A DNA stretch of 64,000 nt from Salinilacustrithrix flava (GTDB lineage: Bacteria > Actinomycetota > Acidimicrobiia > Acidimicrobiales > Salinilacustritrichaceae): the NCBI RefSeq assembly GCF_041228405.1, contig NZ_CP133888.1, positions 124,001-188,000 of the forward strand, read 5' to 3'. Under the pieces are notes generated by a model. That model made no database searches, was not told the DNA's origin, and saw only the letters and a program-made list of their open reading frames with translations. This document shows, one piece after another, positions 1 through 8,633 of this stretch; the stretch's first letter is position 1; each line of letters begins with the position of its first letter. A program made the position numbers and the translations under genes.

Positions 1-804
1 TTCACGGCCTGGGCCTCCGCCTCGAGCTACCGGGACACCGACAAGCGGGGCGGCGCCAACGGCGCCCGCATCCGCCTGGCCCCCCAGAAGGACTGGGAGG
101 CCAACGAGCCCGAGCGCATCGGTCGGGTCCTGACCGCGCTCGAGGGCATCCAGCAGGACTTCAACGCGGACCAGTCCGGCAACAAGCGGGTCTCGCTCGC
201 CGACCTCATCGTCCTCGCCGGCAGCGCCGCCGTCGAGAAGGCCGCCCGGGATGCGGGGCACGACATCACCGTGCCGTTCTCCCCGGGACGCACCGATGCC
301 ACCGACGAGATGACCGACGCCGACGCCTTCTCCGTGCTGGAACCCCGCGGCGACGGCTTCCGCCAGTACCGGCGGGCCGGCGACAAGCTGCCACCGGAGC
401 AGCGCCTGCTCGACAAGTCCAACCTGCTGGCGCTGTCCGCACCGGAGATGACCGTGCTCGTCGCCGGCATGCGCGCCCTCGGCGCCACCCACGGCGGCAC
501 CAGTCACGGTGTGCTGACGGACCGGCCCGGCGTCCTGACCAACGACTTCTTCGTGAACCTGCTCGACGCCGGCATCGAGTGGACGACCGGCGCCGGCGAG
601 GAGGGCGTCTACGAGGGCCGTCGTGCCGGCAGCGACGAGGTCGTCTGGACGGCCACCGCCGCCGACCTGGTGTTCGGCTCGAACTCCCAGCTCCGGGCCA
701 TCGCCGAGGTCTACGGCCAAGACGACGGGCGCGAGAAGTTCGCTCGGGACTTCGTGCAGGCCTGGACCAAGGTCATGGAGCTCGACCGCTTCGACCTCCG
801 CTAG
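1..804 (+). CDS. katG: Catalase-peroxidase, C-terminal part (5' truncated by window)
   Basis: The reading frame is open from base 1 and encodes about 267 residues, so the N-terminal haem catalytic domain lies upstream of the window. The residues match the C-terminal domain of KatG: the FTAWASASSYRDTDKRGGANGARI block, the segment around VSLADLIVLAGSAAVE, and the closing region FVQAWTKVMELDRFDL. KatG is a cytoplasmic haem enzyme that removes H2O2 by catalase and peroxidase reactions. The C-terminal domain has lost haem binding and supports the fold. Family members are about 730 residues, so roughly the last third is seen. The gene ends 55 bases before the convergent gdh gene. Identification is firm; promoter and start are not visible. 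Confidence 0.95.
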   Translation, partial: FTAWASASSYRDTDKRGGANGARIRLAPQKDWEANEPERIGRVLTALEGIQQDFNADQSGNKRVSLADLIVLAGSAAVEKAARDAGHDITVPFSPGRTDATDEMTDADAFSVLEPRGDGFRQYRRAGDKLPPEQRLLDKSNLLALSAPEMTVLVAGMRALGATHGGTSHGVLTDRPGVLTNDFFVNLLDAGIEWTTGAGEEGVYEGRRAGSDEVVWTATAADLVFGSNSQLRAIAEVYGQDDGREKFARDFVQAWTKVMELDRFDLR

Positions 805-859
805 GACCCGCAGATGTGATCGGTGGCCGGCTCACTCGTGGGTCGGCCACCGCTCGCGC

Positions 860-2107
860 TCAGGGGAAGATGCCCCGGGCCTCCAGCGCCGCACCGACCC
901 GATCGATGGCCAGGGCGTAGGCGGCCCGGCGCAGGCTCACGTCCCACCGCTGGGACGCGGCCCACACCTCGTCGAACGCCTCAGCCATGACCTCGTGGTG
1001 GCGATCCGCGGTGAGGGCGATGTCCCACGGGTAGCCCTGGCGGGCCTGGGCCCACTCGAAGTACGACGCCGTCACCCCGCCGGCGTTGGCCAGCACATCG
1101 GGGACCACCGCGATCCCCCGCCGATCGAGCACAGCGTCGGCCTCGGTCAGGGTCGGGCCGTTGGCGGCTTCAACGATCACCTTCGCCTGGATCCGCTCGG
1201 CGACCTCCGCGTCGATCACCCCGCCGAGCGCGGCCGGGATGAGCAGCTCGCAGGGCAGCGCCAGCAGGTCGTCGGGATCGATCGGGTCGCCGAGGGGGAA
1301 GCCGGCGACGCCGCCGGTGGCCTTCACGTGGTCGGACAGCTCGGACACGTCGAGGCCGCCCTCGTTGATCACGGCCCCGGTGACGTCGCTGACGCCCACG
1401 ACGCGCATGCCGGCCGACTTGAGCAGGAAGGCCAGGGGCCCGCCCACCTTGCCGAAGCCCTGGATGACGGCGCGCCGTCCGGGCAGGTCCATGCCGAGCG
1501 CTTCGAAGACGGCCCGGGCGCAGACCACGACCCCGGCCGACGTGCCGCCGGCGTGGGCGCGGGTGCCGCCCACCGACAGCGGCTTGCCGGTGACCGCACC
1601 CGGGAGGTGGATGCCGCCGCCGGTCATCTGCAACGTGTCGAGCAGCCACGCCATCACCCGCCCGTCGGTGTTGATGTCGGGCGCGGGCACGTCACGGTCC
1701 GGTCCGAGCAGCGGGGCGATGCCCGACGTGTACCGACGCGTCAGCCGTTCGAGCTCACCCGCGCTCATCTGCCGCGGATCGCAGCGCACGCCGCCCTTGG
1801 CCCCACCGAACGGGATGCCGCACACCGCCGTCTTCAAGGTCATCTGCGCCGCCAGGGCGGTGACCTCCTCGACGTCGACGTCGGGGTGGAAGCGGATGCC
1901 GCCCTTGCCCGGGCCTCGCACGGTGTTGTGGTGCACCCGCCAGCCGGTGAAGACCTCGAGGGTCCCGTCGTCCATGCGGACCGGGATGGAGACCTCGAGC
2001 ACCCGCTCGGGGTGTCGCAACCTCGCGTGCACCCCGGCCTCGACGTCGGCCACGGCGGCGGCATCGTCGATGCGATCGAGGACGGCTTCCCAAGCTGAGG
2101 ACCCCAC
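860..2107 (-). CDS. gdhA: Glu/Leu/Phe/Val family (glutamate) dehydrogenase
   Basis: A 415-residue protein with the amino-acid dehydrogenase layout. The N-terminal substrate domain carries GGIRFHPDVDVEEVTALA and the PFGGAKGGV segment with the catalytic lysine, followed by the PAPDINT segment with the catalytic aspartate. The C-terminal Rossmann domain has the GFGKVG nucleotide-binding loop. It should interconvert glutamate and 2-oxoglutarate plus ammonia; leucine or valine as substrate cannot be excluded from sequence alone. Length is typical for the 410-430 residue hexameric class. The predicted start is GTG with no clear Shine-Dalgarno sequence. It lies between convergent katG and the small gene at 2154-2423. 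Confidence 0.9.
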   Translation of the reverse strand: MGSSAWEAVLDRIDDAAAVADVEAGVHARLRHPERVLEVSIPVRMDDGTLEVFTGWRVHHNTVRGPGKGGIRFHPDVDVEEVTALAAQMTLKTAVCGIPFGGAKGGVRCDPRQMSAGELERLTRRYTSGIAPLLGPDRDVPAPDINTDGRVMAWLLDTLQMTGGGIHLPGAVTGKPLSVGGTRAHAGGTSAGVVVCARAVFEALGMDLPGRRAVIQGFGKVGGPLAFLLKSAGMRVVGVSDVTGAVINEGGLDVSELSDHVKATGGVAGFPLGDPIDPDDLLALPCELLIPAALGGVIDAEVAERIQAKVIVEAANGPTLTEADAVLDRRGIAVVPDVLANAGGVTASYFEWAQARQGYPWDIALTADRHHEVMAEAFDEVWAASQRWDVSLRRAAYALAIDRVGAALEARGIFP

Positions 2108-2153
2108 GGCCCGAGTGTGGCATTCGCCGCACGCAACGCGCGGCGACCACCCC

Positions 2154-2423
2154 TCAGGCGGCCGTGGCGCCGACGGCCGGGCGCTCGCCGGCGATCGTGG
2201 CGGTGGTCGAGCTCAGCGCCACGATCAACCGGCCGAGAGCGCGCTCGCGCACGGCGCGGGGAGCGGTTGCGTCGACGACGATGCCGGCGAGCACGGGCCG
2301 GATCCCCCGGGCCCGGGCTGCGGCGACGAGGTCGGTGACGGCGGGGCGGTGGGCGTCGAAGCCGTCGGCGACGACGGATTCGGCGAGGACGATGAGCGCT
2401 TCGGTGGCGGGCAGGCGGGTCAT
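2154..2423 (-). CDS. Small conserved-looking hypothetical protein
   Basis: An 89-residue protein beginning MTRLPATEALIVLAESVV, helical, with an alanine/valine-rich core and no recognised domain or membrane segment. The start at 2423 is preferred over an in-frame ATG at 2450 because a TACGGT -10-like hexamer (2430-2435, minus strand) sits six bases before it, the spacing seen at many genes in this window. It is transcribed away from the LysR gene at 2500 and toward gdhA, so the LysR protein could act on it. Function is unknown. Confidence 0.6.
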   Translation of the reverse strand: MTRLPATEALIVLAESVVADGFDAHRPAVTDLVAAARARGIRPVLAGIVVDATAPRAVRERALGRLIVALSSTTATIAGERPAVGATAA

Positions 2424-2429
2424 GGGTCG

Positions 2430-2435
2430 ACCGTA
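2430..2435 (-). promoter_or_regulatory. -10 element, leaderless start of the 2154-2423 gene
   Basis: Minus-strand TACGGT lies six bases upstream of the ATG at 2423, with no Shine-Dalgarno sequence between. The spacing puts transcription initiation at or next to the start codon. Confidence 0.5.
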
Positions 2436-2474
2436 CGACCGACCGGTCATCAGCACCAGCGATGATCTCTGCTC

Positions 2475-2498
2475 GTGATCATCAGGTACGCTGATCAC
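2475..2498 (+). promoter_or_regulatory. Palindromic operator overlapping the LysR-gene promoter
   Basis: GTGATCA at 2475-2481 and TGATCAC at 2492-2498 form a perfect 7-bp inverted repeat with a 10-base centre. A TACGCT -10-like hexamer (2487-2492) lies in the centre and touches the right arm, and its end is seven bases before the ATG at 2500. Binding here would cover the promoter. Autorepression is common for LysR regulators, and the divergent gene at 2423 would share the site. Confidence 0.6.
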
Positions 2499-2499
2499 C

Positions 2500-3429
2500 A
2501 TGCCGGCCTTCCCCGACCTGGAGATCCGCCACCTCGCCGCCCTCGTGGCCGTGGCCGAGGAGGGCTCCTTCGCCCGGGCCGCCGGAGCTCTCGGGTTCAC
2601 GCAGTCCGCGGTGAGCCAGCAGATCGCCTCGCTGGAGCGGGCGGTCGGCCTGCCCGTCCTCGACCGGCCCAAGGGCCCGCGGCCGGCCGAGCTCACGCCC
2701 GCCGGACGACTGCTGCTCGACCACGCCCGCGACGTCCTCGACCGGATCGAGGCCGTCAGCACCGAGCTGGACCAGATGCGACGTGGGGTCACCGGCCGCC
2801 TCGTCATCGGCACGTTCCAGTCGGTGTCGGCCGAGATCCTCCCGCCCGTCGTCGGGCGGATGCGCGCCGAGGTGCCCCAGGTGGACATCGGCCTGTTCGA
2901 GACCGACGACCAGACCGCCCTGGTCGAGCGGGTCCTGTCCGACGAGCTCGACCTGGCCTTCACCGTCGACGCCGCAGACGAGCGGCTGTCGTGCCAGGTT
3001 CTGGGACATGACCCCTTCGTGGTGCTCGTCGCCGCCGACGACCCCATCGGCGCCGTCGCCACCCCTGCTGACATCAGCGACCACCCGCTCATCGGGCAGC
3101 CGTCGTCCAACGTGTGCCAGCGCCTGATCGACCAGCGGCTCGACTCGGCCGGCATCCGGGCCGACTACGTGTTCCGGTCCCTCGACAACGGCGCGGTGCA
3201 GGGCATGGTCCGCTCCGGGATGGGGCGGGCGATCATGCCGATGCTGGCCATCGACCCCGATGACCCCGGCATCCGGGTGCTCCCCCTCGACCCGCCCCTG
3301 GCCTCGCGCACGATCCAGCTCACCCGGCGAGCGGGCCGGAGCCTGCCCCCGGCGGCCGATCGCTTCGTGGCGATCGCCGAGCAGGTCAGCGCCGACCGCC
3401 TCCGCCCCGAGCCGGCCGTGGCGATCTGA
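2500..3429 (+). CDS. LysR-type transcriptional regulator
   Basis: A 309-residue protein. Residues about 6-66 form the winged helix-turn-helix (LEIRHLAALVAVAEEGSFARAA and FTQSAVSQQIASLERAVG), followed by a linker helix and a periplasmic-binding-protein-like effector domain (RLVIGTF onward). Length matches the family. The ligand cannot be read from the sequence. There is no ribosome-binding site: the ATG is seven bases after a TACGCT -10 hexamer inside a palindrome, suggesting a leaderless, autoregulated transcript. Likely targets are itself and the divergent small gene; control of gdhA beyond it is possible but unproven. Confidence 0.93.
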   Translation: MPAFPDLEIRHLAALVAVAEEGSFARAAGALGFTQSAVSQQIASLERAVGLPVLDRPKGPRPAELTPAGRLLLDHARDVLDRIEAVSTELDQMRRGVTGRLVIGTFQSVSAEILPPVVGRMRAEVPQVDIGLFETDDQTALVERVLSDELDLAFTVDAADERLSCQVLGHDPFVVLVAADDPIGAVATPADISDHPLIGQPSSNVCQRLIDQRLDSAGIRADYVFRSLDNGAVQGMVRSGMGRAIMPMLAIDPDDPGIRVLPLDPPLASRTIQLTRRAGRSLPPAADRFVAIAEQVSADRLRPEPAVAI

Positions 3430-3533
3430 GCCGAGCCGGCAGGCGAGGCGACCCATGAGCACGGTGCCCTTCGGCGGCGAAGCCGCCAACCGAGCCGCAG
3501 GAGGGCGTGGCCCGTCCGCGCAGATCCTGAGCC

Positions 3534-4235
3534 TCAAGACATGCGGGCGAAGGCCTCGCACTCCTTGCCGGGCCCGGCGACCACGAGCACGTCGCCCTCC
3601 TCCAGGACGGTGTCGGCCGTCGCGTACGTGAACCCGGCGTCGTTGGGCTTCACGCACACGACGGTGACGCCGTAGCGAGCCCGCAGCTCGAGCTCGGCCA
3701 GGGTCTGCCCGAGGGTCTCCGCCGGGGCGTGGGTCTCGACCATCGCGAAGTTCGCGTCGAGCTGGAACCAGTCGAGGATGCTCCCACCGACCATGTGGGC
3801 CACGCGCCGGCCCATCTCGTGCTCGGGGTAGACGACGGTGTCCGCGCCCACCCGTTCCAGGATCCGACCGTGCGGGGTGGTCACTGCCTTCCCGATGATG
3901 TTCGGCACGCCGAGGTCGGCCAGGGCCGCAACGGTGAGGATGCTGGCCTCGATGTCGGAGCCGATGCCCACGACCGCGTTCTCGAAGTCGCGCGCACCGA
4001 TCTGGGACAGCACCTCCGGGTCGGTGGTGTCGGCCTCGAGGACGTGGGTGAGCTCGTCGGAAAGCTTCTGGACGCGCCGGGCATCGGTGTCGACGCCGAG
4101 GACCTCGAACCCGAGCTGGGTCAGCTCGAGGGCGACCGCGCTGCCGAATCGGCCGAGGCCGACGACGAGGACCTGGGAGCTCTTCGAGCGCTGCAGGCCC
4201 GGGCGGCTGCGGTGGGGGCGGGGGTGGTCAGCCAA
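3534..4235 (-). CDS. ktrA: TrkA/KtrA-type K+ channel regulatory subunit
   Basis: About 233 residues. The RCK_N domain has the NAD/ATP-binding Rossmann segment QVLVVGLGRFGSAVA followed by the acidic VDTDARRVQ turn. The C-terminal RCK_C (TrkA_C) domain covers roughly the last 80 residues, ending near EEGDVLVVAGPG. It is a cytoplasmic ring subunit that gates the membrane subunit encoded just upstream in the same operon. A TTG start at 4235 is chosen; it overlaps the ktrB stop by a few bases. The frame also has an ATG at 4280, which would give a 248-residue form with a long overlap. The length fits KtrA (about 220-230 residues) better than the duplicated TrkA. Confidence 0.9.
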   Translation of the reverse strand: MADHPRPHRSRPGLQRSKSSQVLVVGLGRFGSAVALELTQLGFEVLGVDTDARRVQKLSDELTHVLEADTTDPEVLSQIGARDFENAVVGIGSDIEASILTVAALADLGVPNIIGKAVTTPHGRILERVGADTVVYPEHEMGRRVAHMVGGSILDWFQLDANFAMVETHAPAETLGQTLAELELRARYGVTVVCVKPNDAGFTYATADTVLEEGDVLVVAGPGKECEAFARMS

Positions 4236-5577
4236 TGATCGGACGCTCCTCGGGATGGCGGTAGAGCCGGTCGTGCTCACGGAGCACGAGCGCGGCGAAC
4301 AAGGTGATGGGACCGACGCGGCCGATGATCATCAGCACGATGATCACGAGCTGGGAGGTGACGGAGAGCAGCGGGGTGATGTTGGCCGAGAGACCGACGG
4401 TGGCCAGGGCCGAGATCACCTCGAACATGAGGTCGGCGCGGGGCAGGGCGGAGGTCGCCAGCAGGAGCATGGTCGCACTGATGACCACGCCGATGGCCAG
4501 CAGGGCCACGGTGAGCGCCTGGCGCTGGGCCGTCTGGGGGATGCGCCGCTCGAACACGACGACGTCGGGATCGCCTCGGGCCTCGGCCCACATCACCCAG
4601 CCGAGGACGGCGAACGTCGTGACCTTGATGCCGCCGGCCGTGGAGGCGCTGCCCCCGCCGATGAACATCAGCACCTCGGTGAGCAGTCGTGACGGCTCCC
4701 GCAGCGAGGCGATGTCGACGCTGTTGAACCCGGCGGTCCGGGGGGTGACGCTGTGGAAGAAGGCGTTGATCGTGGAGTCCCACGCCGACAGCTGGCCGAG
4801 CGTGTCGGGGTTCGTCCACTCGAACCAGGCGAAGAGCGCCCAGCCCCCGAGGATGAGGGCGACGACGGTGGTCACCGTGAGCTTCGCGTGCAGGGACCAC
4901 CGGTGGGTGCGGAGCCGGTGGGTGCCGATCTGGGACCACACCGGCAACCCGAGGCCGCCGACGATGATCGCGGCAGCGATGACCACGAGGATGTAGCTGT
5001 CCCGCTGGTACCCGATGAGGCTGTCGGAGAACAGGGCGAAGCCGGCGTTGTTGAACGCCGAGACCGAGTGGAAGACCCCGAGGTAGGCCGCCCGGTGCGC
5101 GGGCTCGCCGTGGGTGATGGCGAACCGACCGGCGAGCAGGATCGCAGCGAGGACCTCCACCACGAAGGTCAGCTTGGCGACGTTGACCAGCAGGCGGCGG
5201 ACGTCGGACATGTCGAGGGCGCCGGTCTCGGCCACCGCGATCAGGCGTTGGCGCAGGCCGAGGCGCCGGGCCAGCACCGCCACCAGCAGCGACGACAGGG
5301 CGATGATGCCGAACCCGCCGATCTGGATGAGCCCGAGGATGACGACCTCGCCGAAGGTGGACCAGTGCCCGGCCGTGTCCACCACGACGAGCCCGGTGAC
5401 GCACACCGCGGACGTGGCGGTGAACAGGGCGGTGACGAACGACGTGGTCTCACCGGGCTCGGTGGCGAAGGGGAGCCGGAGCAGGAGCGCACCGATGAGG
5501 CTCGCGCCGGCGAACGCGACCGCCACGTACTGCGCCGGGTGGCGCAGCGTTCGCCAGGACGCTCGGCGGGTGGGCAC
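4228..5577 (-). CDS. ktrB: TrkH/KtrB-type K+ transporter membrane subunit
   Basis: A 449-residue integral membrane protein with four M1-P-M2 repeats. Pore-loop signatures are visible: ATSAVCVTGL in the first repeat, FNNAGFALFS in the second, TPRTAGFNSVD in the third, and the ALATVGLSANIT region in the fourth. Each pore loop has the glycine expected at the K+ selectivity position. It imports K+ (with Na+ coupling in the Ktr subfamily), gated by the KtrA product. The start is GTG with a TAGCGT -10-like hexamer eight bases upstream and no Shine-Dalgarno sequence. Confidence 0.92.
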   Translation of the reverse strand: MPTRRASWRTLRHPAQYVAVAFAGASLIGALLLRLPFATEPGETTSFVTALFTATSAVCVTGLVVVDTAGHWSTFGEVVILGLIQIGGFGIIALSSLLVAVLARRLGLRQRLIAVAETGALDMSDVRRLLVNVAKLTFVVEVLAAILLAGRFAITHGEPAHRAAYLGVFHSVSAFNNAGFALFSDSLIGYQRDSYILVVIAAAIIVGGLGLPVWSQIGTHRLRTHRWSLHAKLTVTTVVALILGGWALFAWFEWTNPDTLGQLSAWDSTINAFFHSVTPRTAGFNSVDIASLREPSRLLTEVLMFIGGGSASTAGGIKVTTFAVLGWVMWAEARGDPDVVVFERRIPQTAQRQALTVALLAIGVVISATMLLLATSALPRADLMFEVISALATVGLSANITPLLSVTSQLVIIVLMIIGRVGPITLFAALVLREHDRLYRHPEERPIIG

Positions 5578-5585
5578 GGCGCTGC

Positions 5586-5591
5586 ACGCTA
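5586..5591 (-). promoter_or_regulatory. -10 element for the ktrB-ktrA operon
   Basis: Minus-strand TAGCGT is eight bases upstream of the GTG at 5577, the leaderless spacing found repeatedly in the window. The -35 region is not recognisable. Confidence 0.4.
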
Positions 5592-5634
5592 CGGCGCGGC
5601 GCGGCGTAGATCGCGCCCGAGGCGGCGGGAGGTC

Positions 5635-7272
5635 CTACGCCGGAGCGGCCGGCTGGGTGGCGAGCACCTGCTCTCGGGCCCACCCGTAGTCGGCCTTGCC
5701 GTTGGGCGCACGGTGCAGGTGATCGACCACCGCGATCTGGCGGGGGATCTTGTAGCTGGCGAGGACCTCGCGCAGGTGGGTGCGCAGGTCGTCCTCGACG
5801 GGAGGCTCGGCGCCTGCCGTGCAACCGACCACGGCCACCACTCGCTGGCCGAAGCGGTCGTCGGGGACGCCGACCACGTAGCAGTCGTCGACCGCTGGGT
5901 GGGTCTTGAGCGCCTCCTCGACCTCCTCGGGGAAGATCTTCTCCCCACCCGAGTTGATGCAGTTCGACCCCCGGCCGTGCAGCGTGATGGTGCCGTCCTC
6001 GTGGAGGGTCGCCCAGTCGCCGGTGATGACGTAGCCGTTGCCGTCGATCTGCTTGAACGTCCGGGCCGTCTTCTCCGGGTCCTTGTAGTAGCCGTGGGCG
6101 CCGGTGCGCGTGGCGAGCAGGCCCGGCTCGGGCGACCCGGGCGTGACGGGCAGGTCGTCGGTGCCGAGCACGAGGGTGTCGGGCGTGGGAGTGAAGCGGG
6201 CCGTCGTGCCCTTCGCGGTGCGGTCGGCGGTCACCGTCCCGTAGCCGCCGCCCTCGGTGGAGCCGAGGCCGTCGGAGAGCACGGCGGACGTGTACCGGGT
6301 GAGGCCGTCCTTGATCTCGGCGCTCCACATCGCGCCGGATGAGCTGATGGTCTTCAGCGACGACAGGTCGGGCAGCTCGCCCCGGGCCTCGGCGGCCTCC
6401 AGCGCCCGCAGGATCGGGCGGGCGAACGCGTCGCCCACGATCGCGCACCGGGTCACCCCCTCGGACTCGATGACGTCGAGCAGCTCGTCGGCGTCGAAGC
6501 TGCGCGACTGCAGCAGCACCACGGTGCCCCCGACGTTCAGCGCCGGCATGGCGCCGACCCACATGCCGGTGCCGTGCATGAGCGGGCAGCACGGGACCGA
6601 GACCACCGGGCCGAGCTCGCGGACCCCACGCACCAGGTCGCCGACGTCGTCGAGCGAGGCCGGGGCCGGGAGCCCGTTGAGCAGGGCGGCGCCGGCGAGC
6701 AGGGCGTTGCAGAAGACGCCGTTGTCGTACATGACGCCCTTGGGCAAGCCCGTCGTGCCCCCGGTGTAGAGCATGTAGAGGTCCTGGGGCGAGCGGTCCC
6801 AGCGGGGCTGGGGCTCGTGGGCGGCGACGAGGTCGTGGAACCCGGAGGCGAAGTCGTGCTCGCTGCCGGTGCCGTCGTCGTCGACCACCACGAACAGCCG
6901 GACCCGGTCGAGGCGGTGACGCACCCGTTCCACCCGGTCGCCGAGCGAGGCGTGGAAGACCAGCACCTCGCTGTCGCTGTTGTCGACGAGGTACACGAGC
7001 TCGTCGTCGAGGTAGCGGTAGTTGACGTTGACCGGTCCGCAGCCGTGCTTGAACGCGGCGTGCTGGGCGATCAGGTACTCCGGGCAGTTGTGCAGGTACA
7101 GCGACACCTGCGATCCGCGAGCCACGCCGGCGGCCTCCATCGCCGAGGCGAACCGGGCCGCGGCGTCGTCGAAGGCCGCGTAGGTCCAGCGCTGGTCGCC
7201 CATGACGACCGCCTCGGCGGCGGGCACCGTGTCAGCGACGCGCTCCCATGCGGACGCGAAGTGGAAGTCCAT
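5635..7272 (-). CDS. Acyl-CoA synthetase (AMP-forming, class I adenylating enzyme)
   Basis: A 545-residue protein starting MDFHFASAWERV. The ANL superfamily core is complete: the P-loop YTGGTTGLPKG, the aromatic/acidic LGSTEGGGYG segment, the hinge region TGDWATLHEDGTITLHGRGSN, and the C-terminal NGKADY with the catalytic lysine. It activates a carboxylate to acyl-AMP and then the CoA thioester. Chain-length preference is not deducible. A G-rich Shine-Dalgarno-like run (GGGGGG) precedes the ATG by about eight bases, so this gene is translated from a leadered message. It lies 68 bases downstream of the MFS gene in the same direction and could be a distal gene of that operon. Confidence 0.9.
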   Translation of the reverse strand: MDFHFASAWERVADTVPAAEAVVMGDQRWTYAAFDDAAARFASAMEAAGVARGSQVSLYLHNCPEYLIAQHAAFKHGCGPVNVNYRYLDDELVYLVDNSDSEVLVFHASLGDRVERVRHRLDRVRLFVVVDDDGTGSEHDFASGFHDLVAAHEPQPRWDRSPQDLYMLYTGGTTGLPKGVMYDNGVFCNALLAGAALLNGLPAPASLDDVGDLVRGVRELGPVVSVPCCPLMHGTGMWVGAMPALNVGGTVVLLQSRSFDADELLDVIESEGVTRCAIVGDAFARPILRALEAAEARGELPDLSSLKTISSSGAMWSAEIKDGLTRYTSAVLSDGLGSTEGGGYGTVTADRTAKGTTARFTPTPDTLVLGTDDLPVTPGSPEPGLLATRTGAHGYYKDPEKTARTFKQIDGNGYVITGDWATLHEDGTITLHGRGSNCINSGGEKIFPEEVEEALKTHPAVDDCYVVGVPDDRFGQRVVAVVGCTAGAEPPVEDDLRTHLREVLASYKIPRQIAVVDHLHRAPNGKADYGWAREQVLATQPAAPA

Positions 7273-7340
7273 GTCTGTGTCCCCCCGGACAGCTCGAGTT
7301 CGCACGGACAGTACCGAGAGGCGCGGCCCGTCGCCCGGAG

Positions 7341-8633
7341 TCAGGTCGAGGGCTCGGTCCCGGCCACGACCAGGCCGACCTCCTCGGCCGGCACCCGCCG
7401 GGCGACGGTGACGGCGGCGACGGTGAGGACGCTCGCCAGCACGAAGCCGATCGACAGCGGCAGGATCGTGCCGTCGAAGAAGCGGTCGAGCACACCGCCG
7501 AGCACGGCACCGAGGGTCAGCTGCGCGGCGCCGATGACGGAGGAGGCGGTGCCGGCGACCGACGCCATCGGCGCCATGGCGAGGGTGTTGAGGTTGGGCA
7601 GCAGCTGGGCGTGGCTGGCCAGCAGCAGGGCCATCACCGGCATGAAGACCCAGAGCGCGGGCTGCCCGGACGTGAGGACGGCGACGGTCAGGAGCACGGC
7701 CGTCATCACCACGTACACCGACAGCGCGCCGCGCACCATGGACCGGGTACCGAAGCGCGAGACGATGCGGCCGTTCAGCACGGCGGCCACGCCCATGGAG
7801 CCGGCGAGCGCACCGAAGATGATCGGGAACTGCTCCTCGCTGTCGAGGGCCTGGCCGATGATCGCCTCGGAGGAGCCGAGGTAGGAGGCGAACACCCCGT
7901 AGAGGGCCACGGTGGCCGCCGCGTAGGCGACCGCCGTGCGGCTGGACAGCACCAGCCGGGTCGCCGTCTTCACCCGGTGGAAGCGCAGGTCGGGGATGCG
8001 GTGCTCGGCGGCCAGCGTCTCGGGGAGCCGTCGGGTCCACAGCGCCACGAGCAGCGCGCCGGCGGCGCAGAGCACGAACAGCCAGCGCCACGGCGCGACC
8101 TCGAGCAGCAGCGCACCAAGGGACGGGGCCAGCACGGGGACGAGGAGGAAGACGGCCATCAGCGACGACATCGTCCGGGACATGGCGTCGCCCTCGAAGC
8201 GGTCGCGCACGATGGCCAGCGCCACGACCCGGGGGCCGGCGGCGCCCATGCCCCACAGGAAGCGGGCGAGCATGACCATCGGCAGGGTCGGCGCCACCGC
8301 GGCGAGCAGTGCCCCGGTGACGTAGATGCCGAGGCCGAGCCGCATGGTCCAGCGCCGGCCCTTGTGGTCGGCGAGCGGGCCGTAGAACACGGTGCCGAGG
8401 CCGAGGCCGACGAAGTAGGCGGTGACCAGGCCGGTGACCGCGGTGGAGCCGGCGCCGAGGTCGAAGTCGGCCCGGATCTCGTCGAAGGCCGGGAGCATCA
8501 GGTCGATGCCGAGCGCGGTGAGCGCGGTGGCCATGGCGAGCAGCCCGATGAGCTCGCGCCCCTCGGCGGTGGACGTGCGACGGCGGCTGCTCACCGGAGG
8601 AGTCTGCCGGGCGACGGGTGCGGCGACACCCAT
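7341..8633 (-). CDS. Bcr/CflA-like MFS drug efflux transporter
   Basis: A 430-residue, 12-helix major facilitator. The first-helix signature LTALGIDLMLPAFDEIRADF is the hallmark of the Bcr/CflA drug:H+ antiporter subfamily, and motif A appears as GPLADHKGRRWTM between helices 2 and 3. It is expected in the inner membrane, exporting hydrophobic drugs or sulfonamide/bicyclomycin-like compounds; the true substrate is unknown. Its ATG overlaps the imuB stop by one base (TGATG), so it is translationally coupled to the error-prone polymerase gene and lies in the LexA-controlled operon. Confidence 0.88.
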   Translation of the reverse strand: MGVAAPVARQTPPVSSRRRTSTAEGRELIGLLAMATALTALGIDLMLPAFDEIRADFDLGAGSTAVTGLVTAYFVGLGLGTVFYGPLADHKGRRWTMRLGLGIYVTGALLAAVAPTLPMVMLARFLWGMGAAGPRVVALAIVRDRFEGDAMSRTMSSLMAVFLLVPVLAPSLGALLLEVAPWRWLFVLCAAGALLVALWTRRLPETLAAEHRIPDLRFHRVKTATRLVLSSRTAVAYAAATVALYGVFASYLGSSEAIIGQALDSEEQFPIIFGALAGSMGVAAVLNGRIVSRFGTRSMVRGALSVYVVMTAVLLTVAVLTSGQPALWVFMPVMALLLASHAQLLPNLNTLAMAPMASVAGTASSVIGAAQLTLGAVLGGVLDRFFDGTILPLSIGFVLASVLTVAAVTVARRVPAEEVGLVVAGTEPST

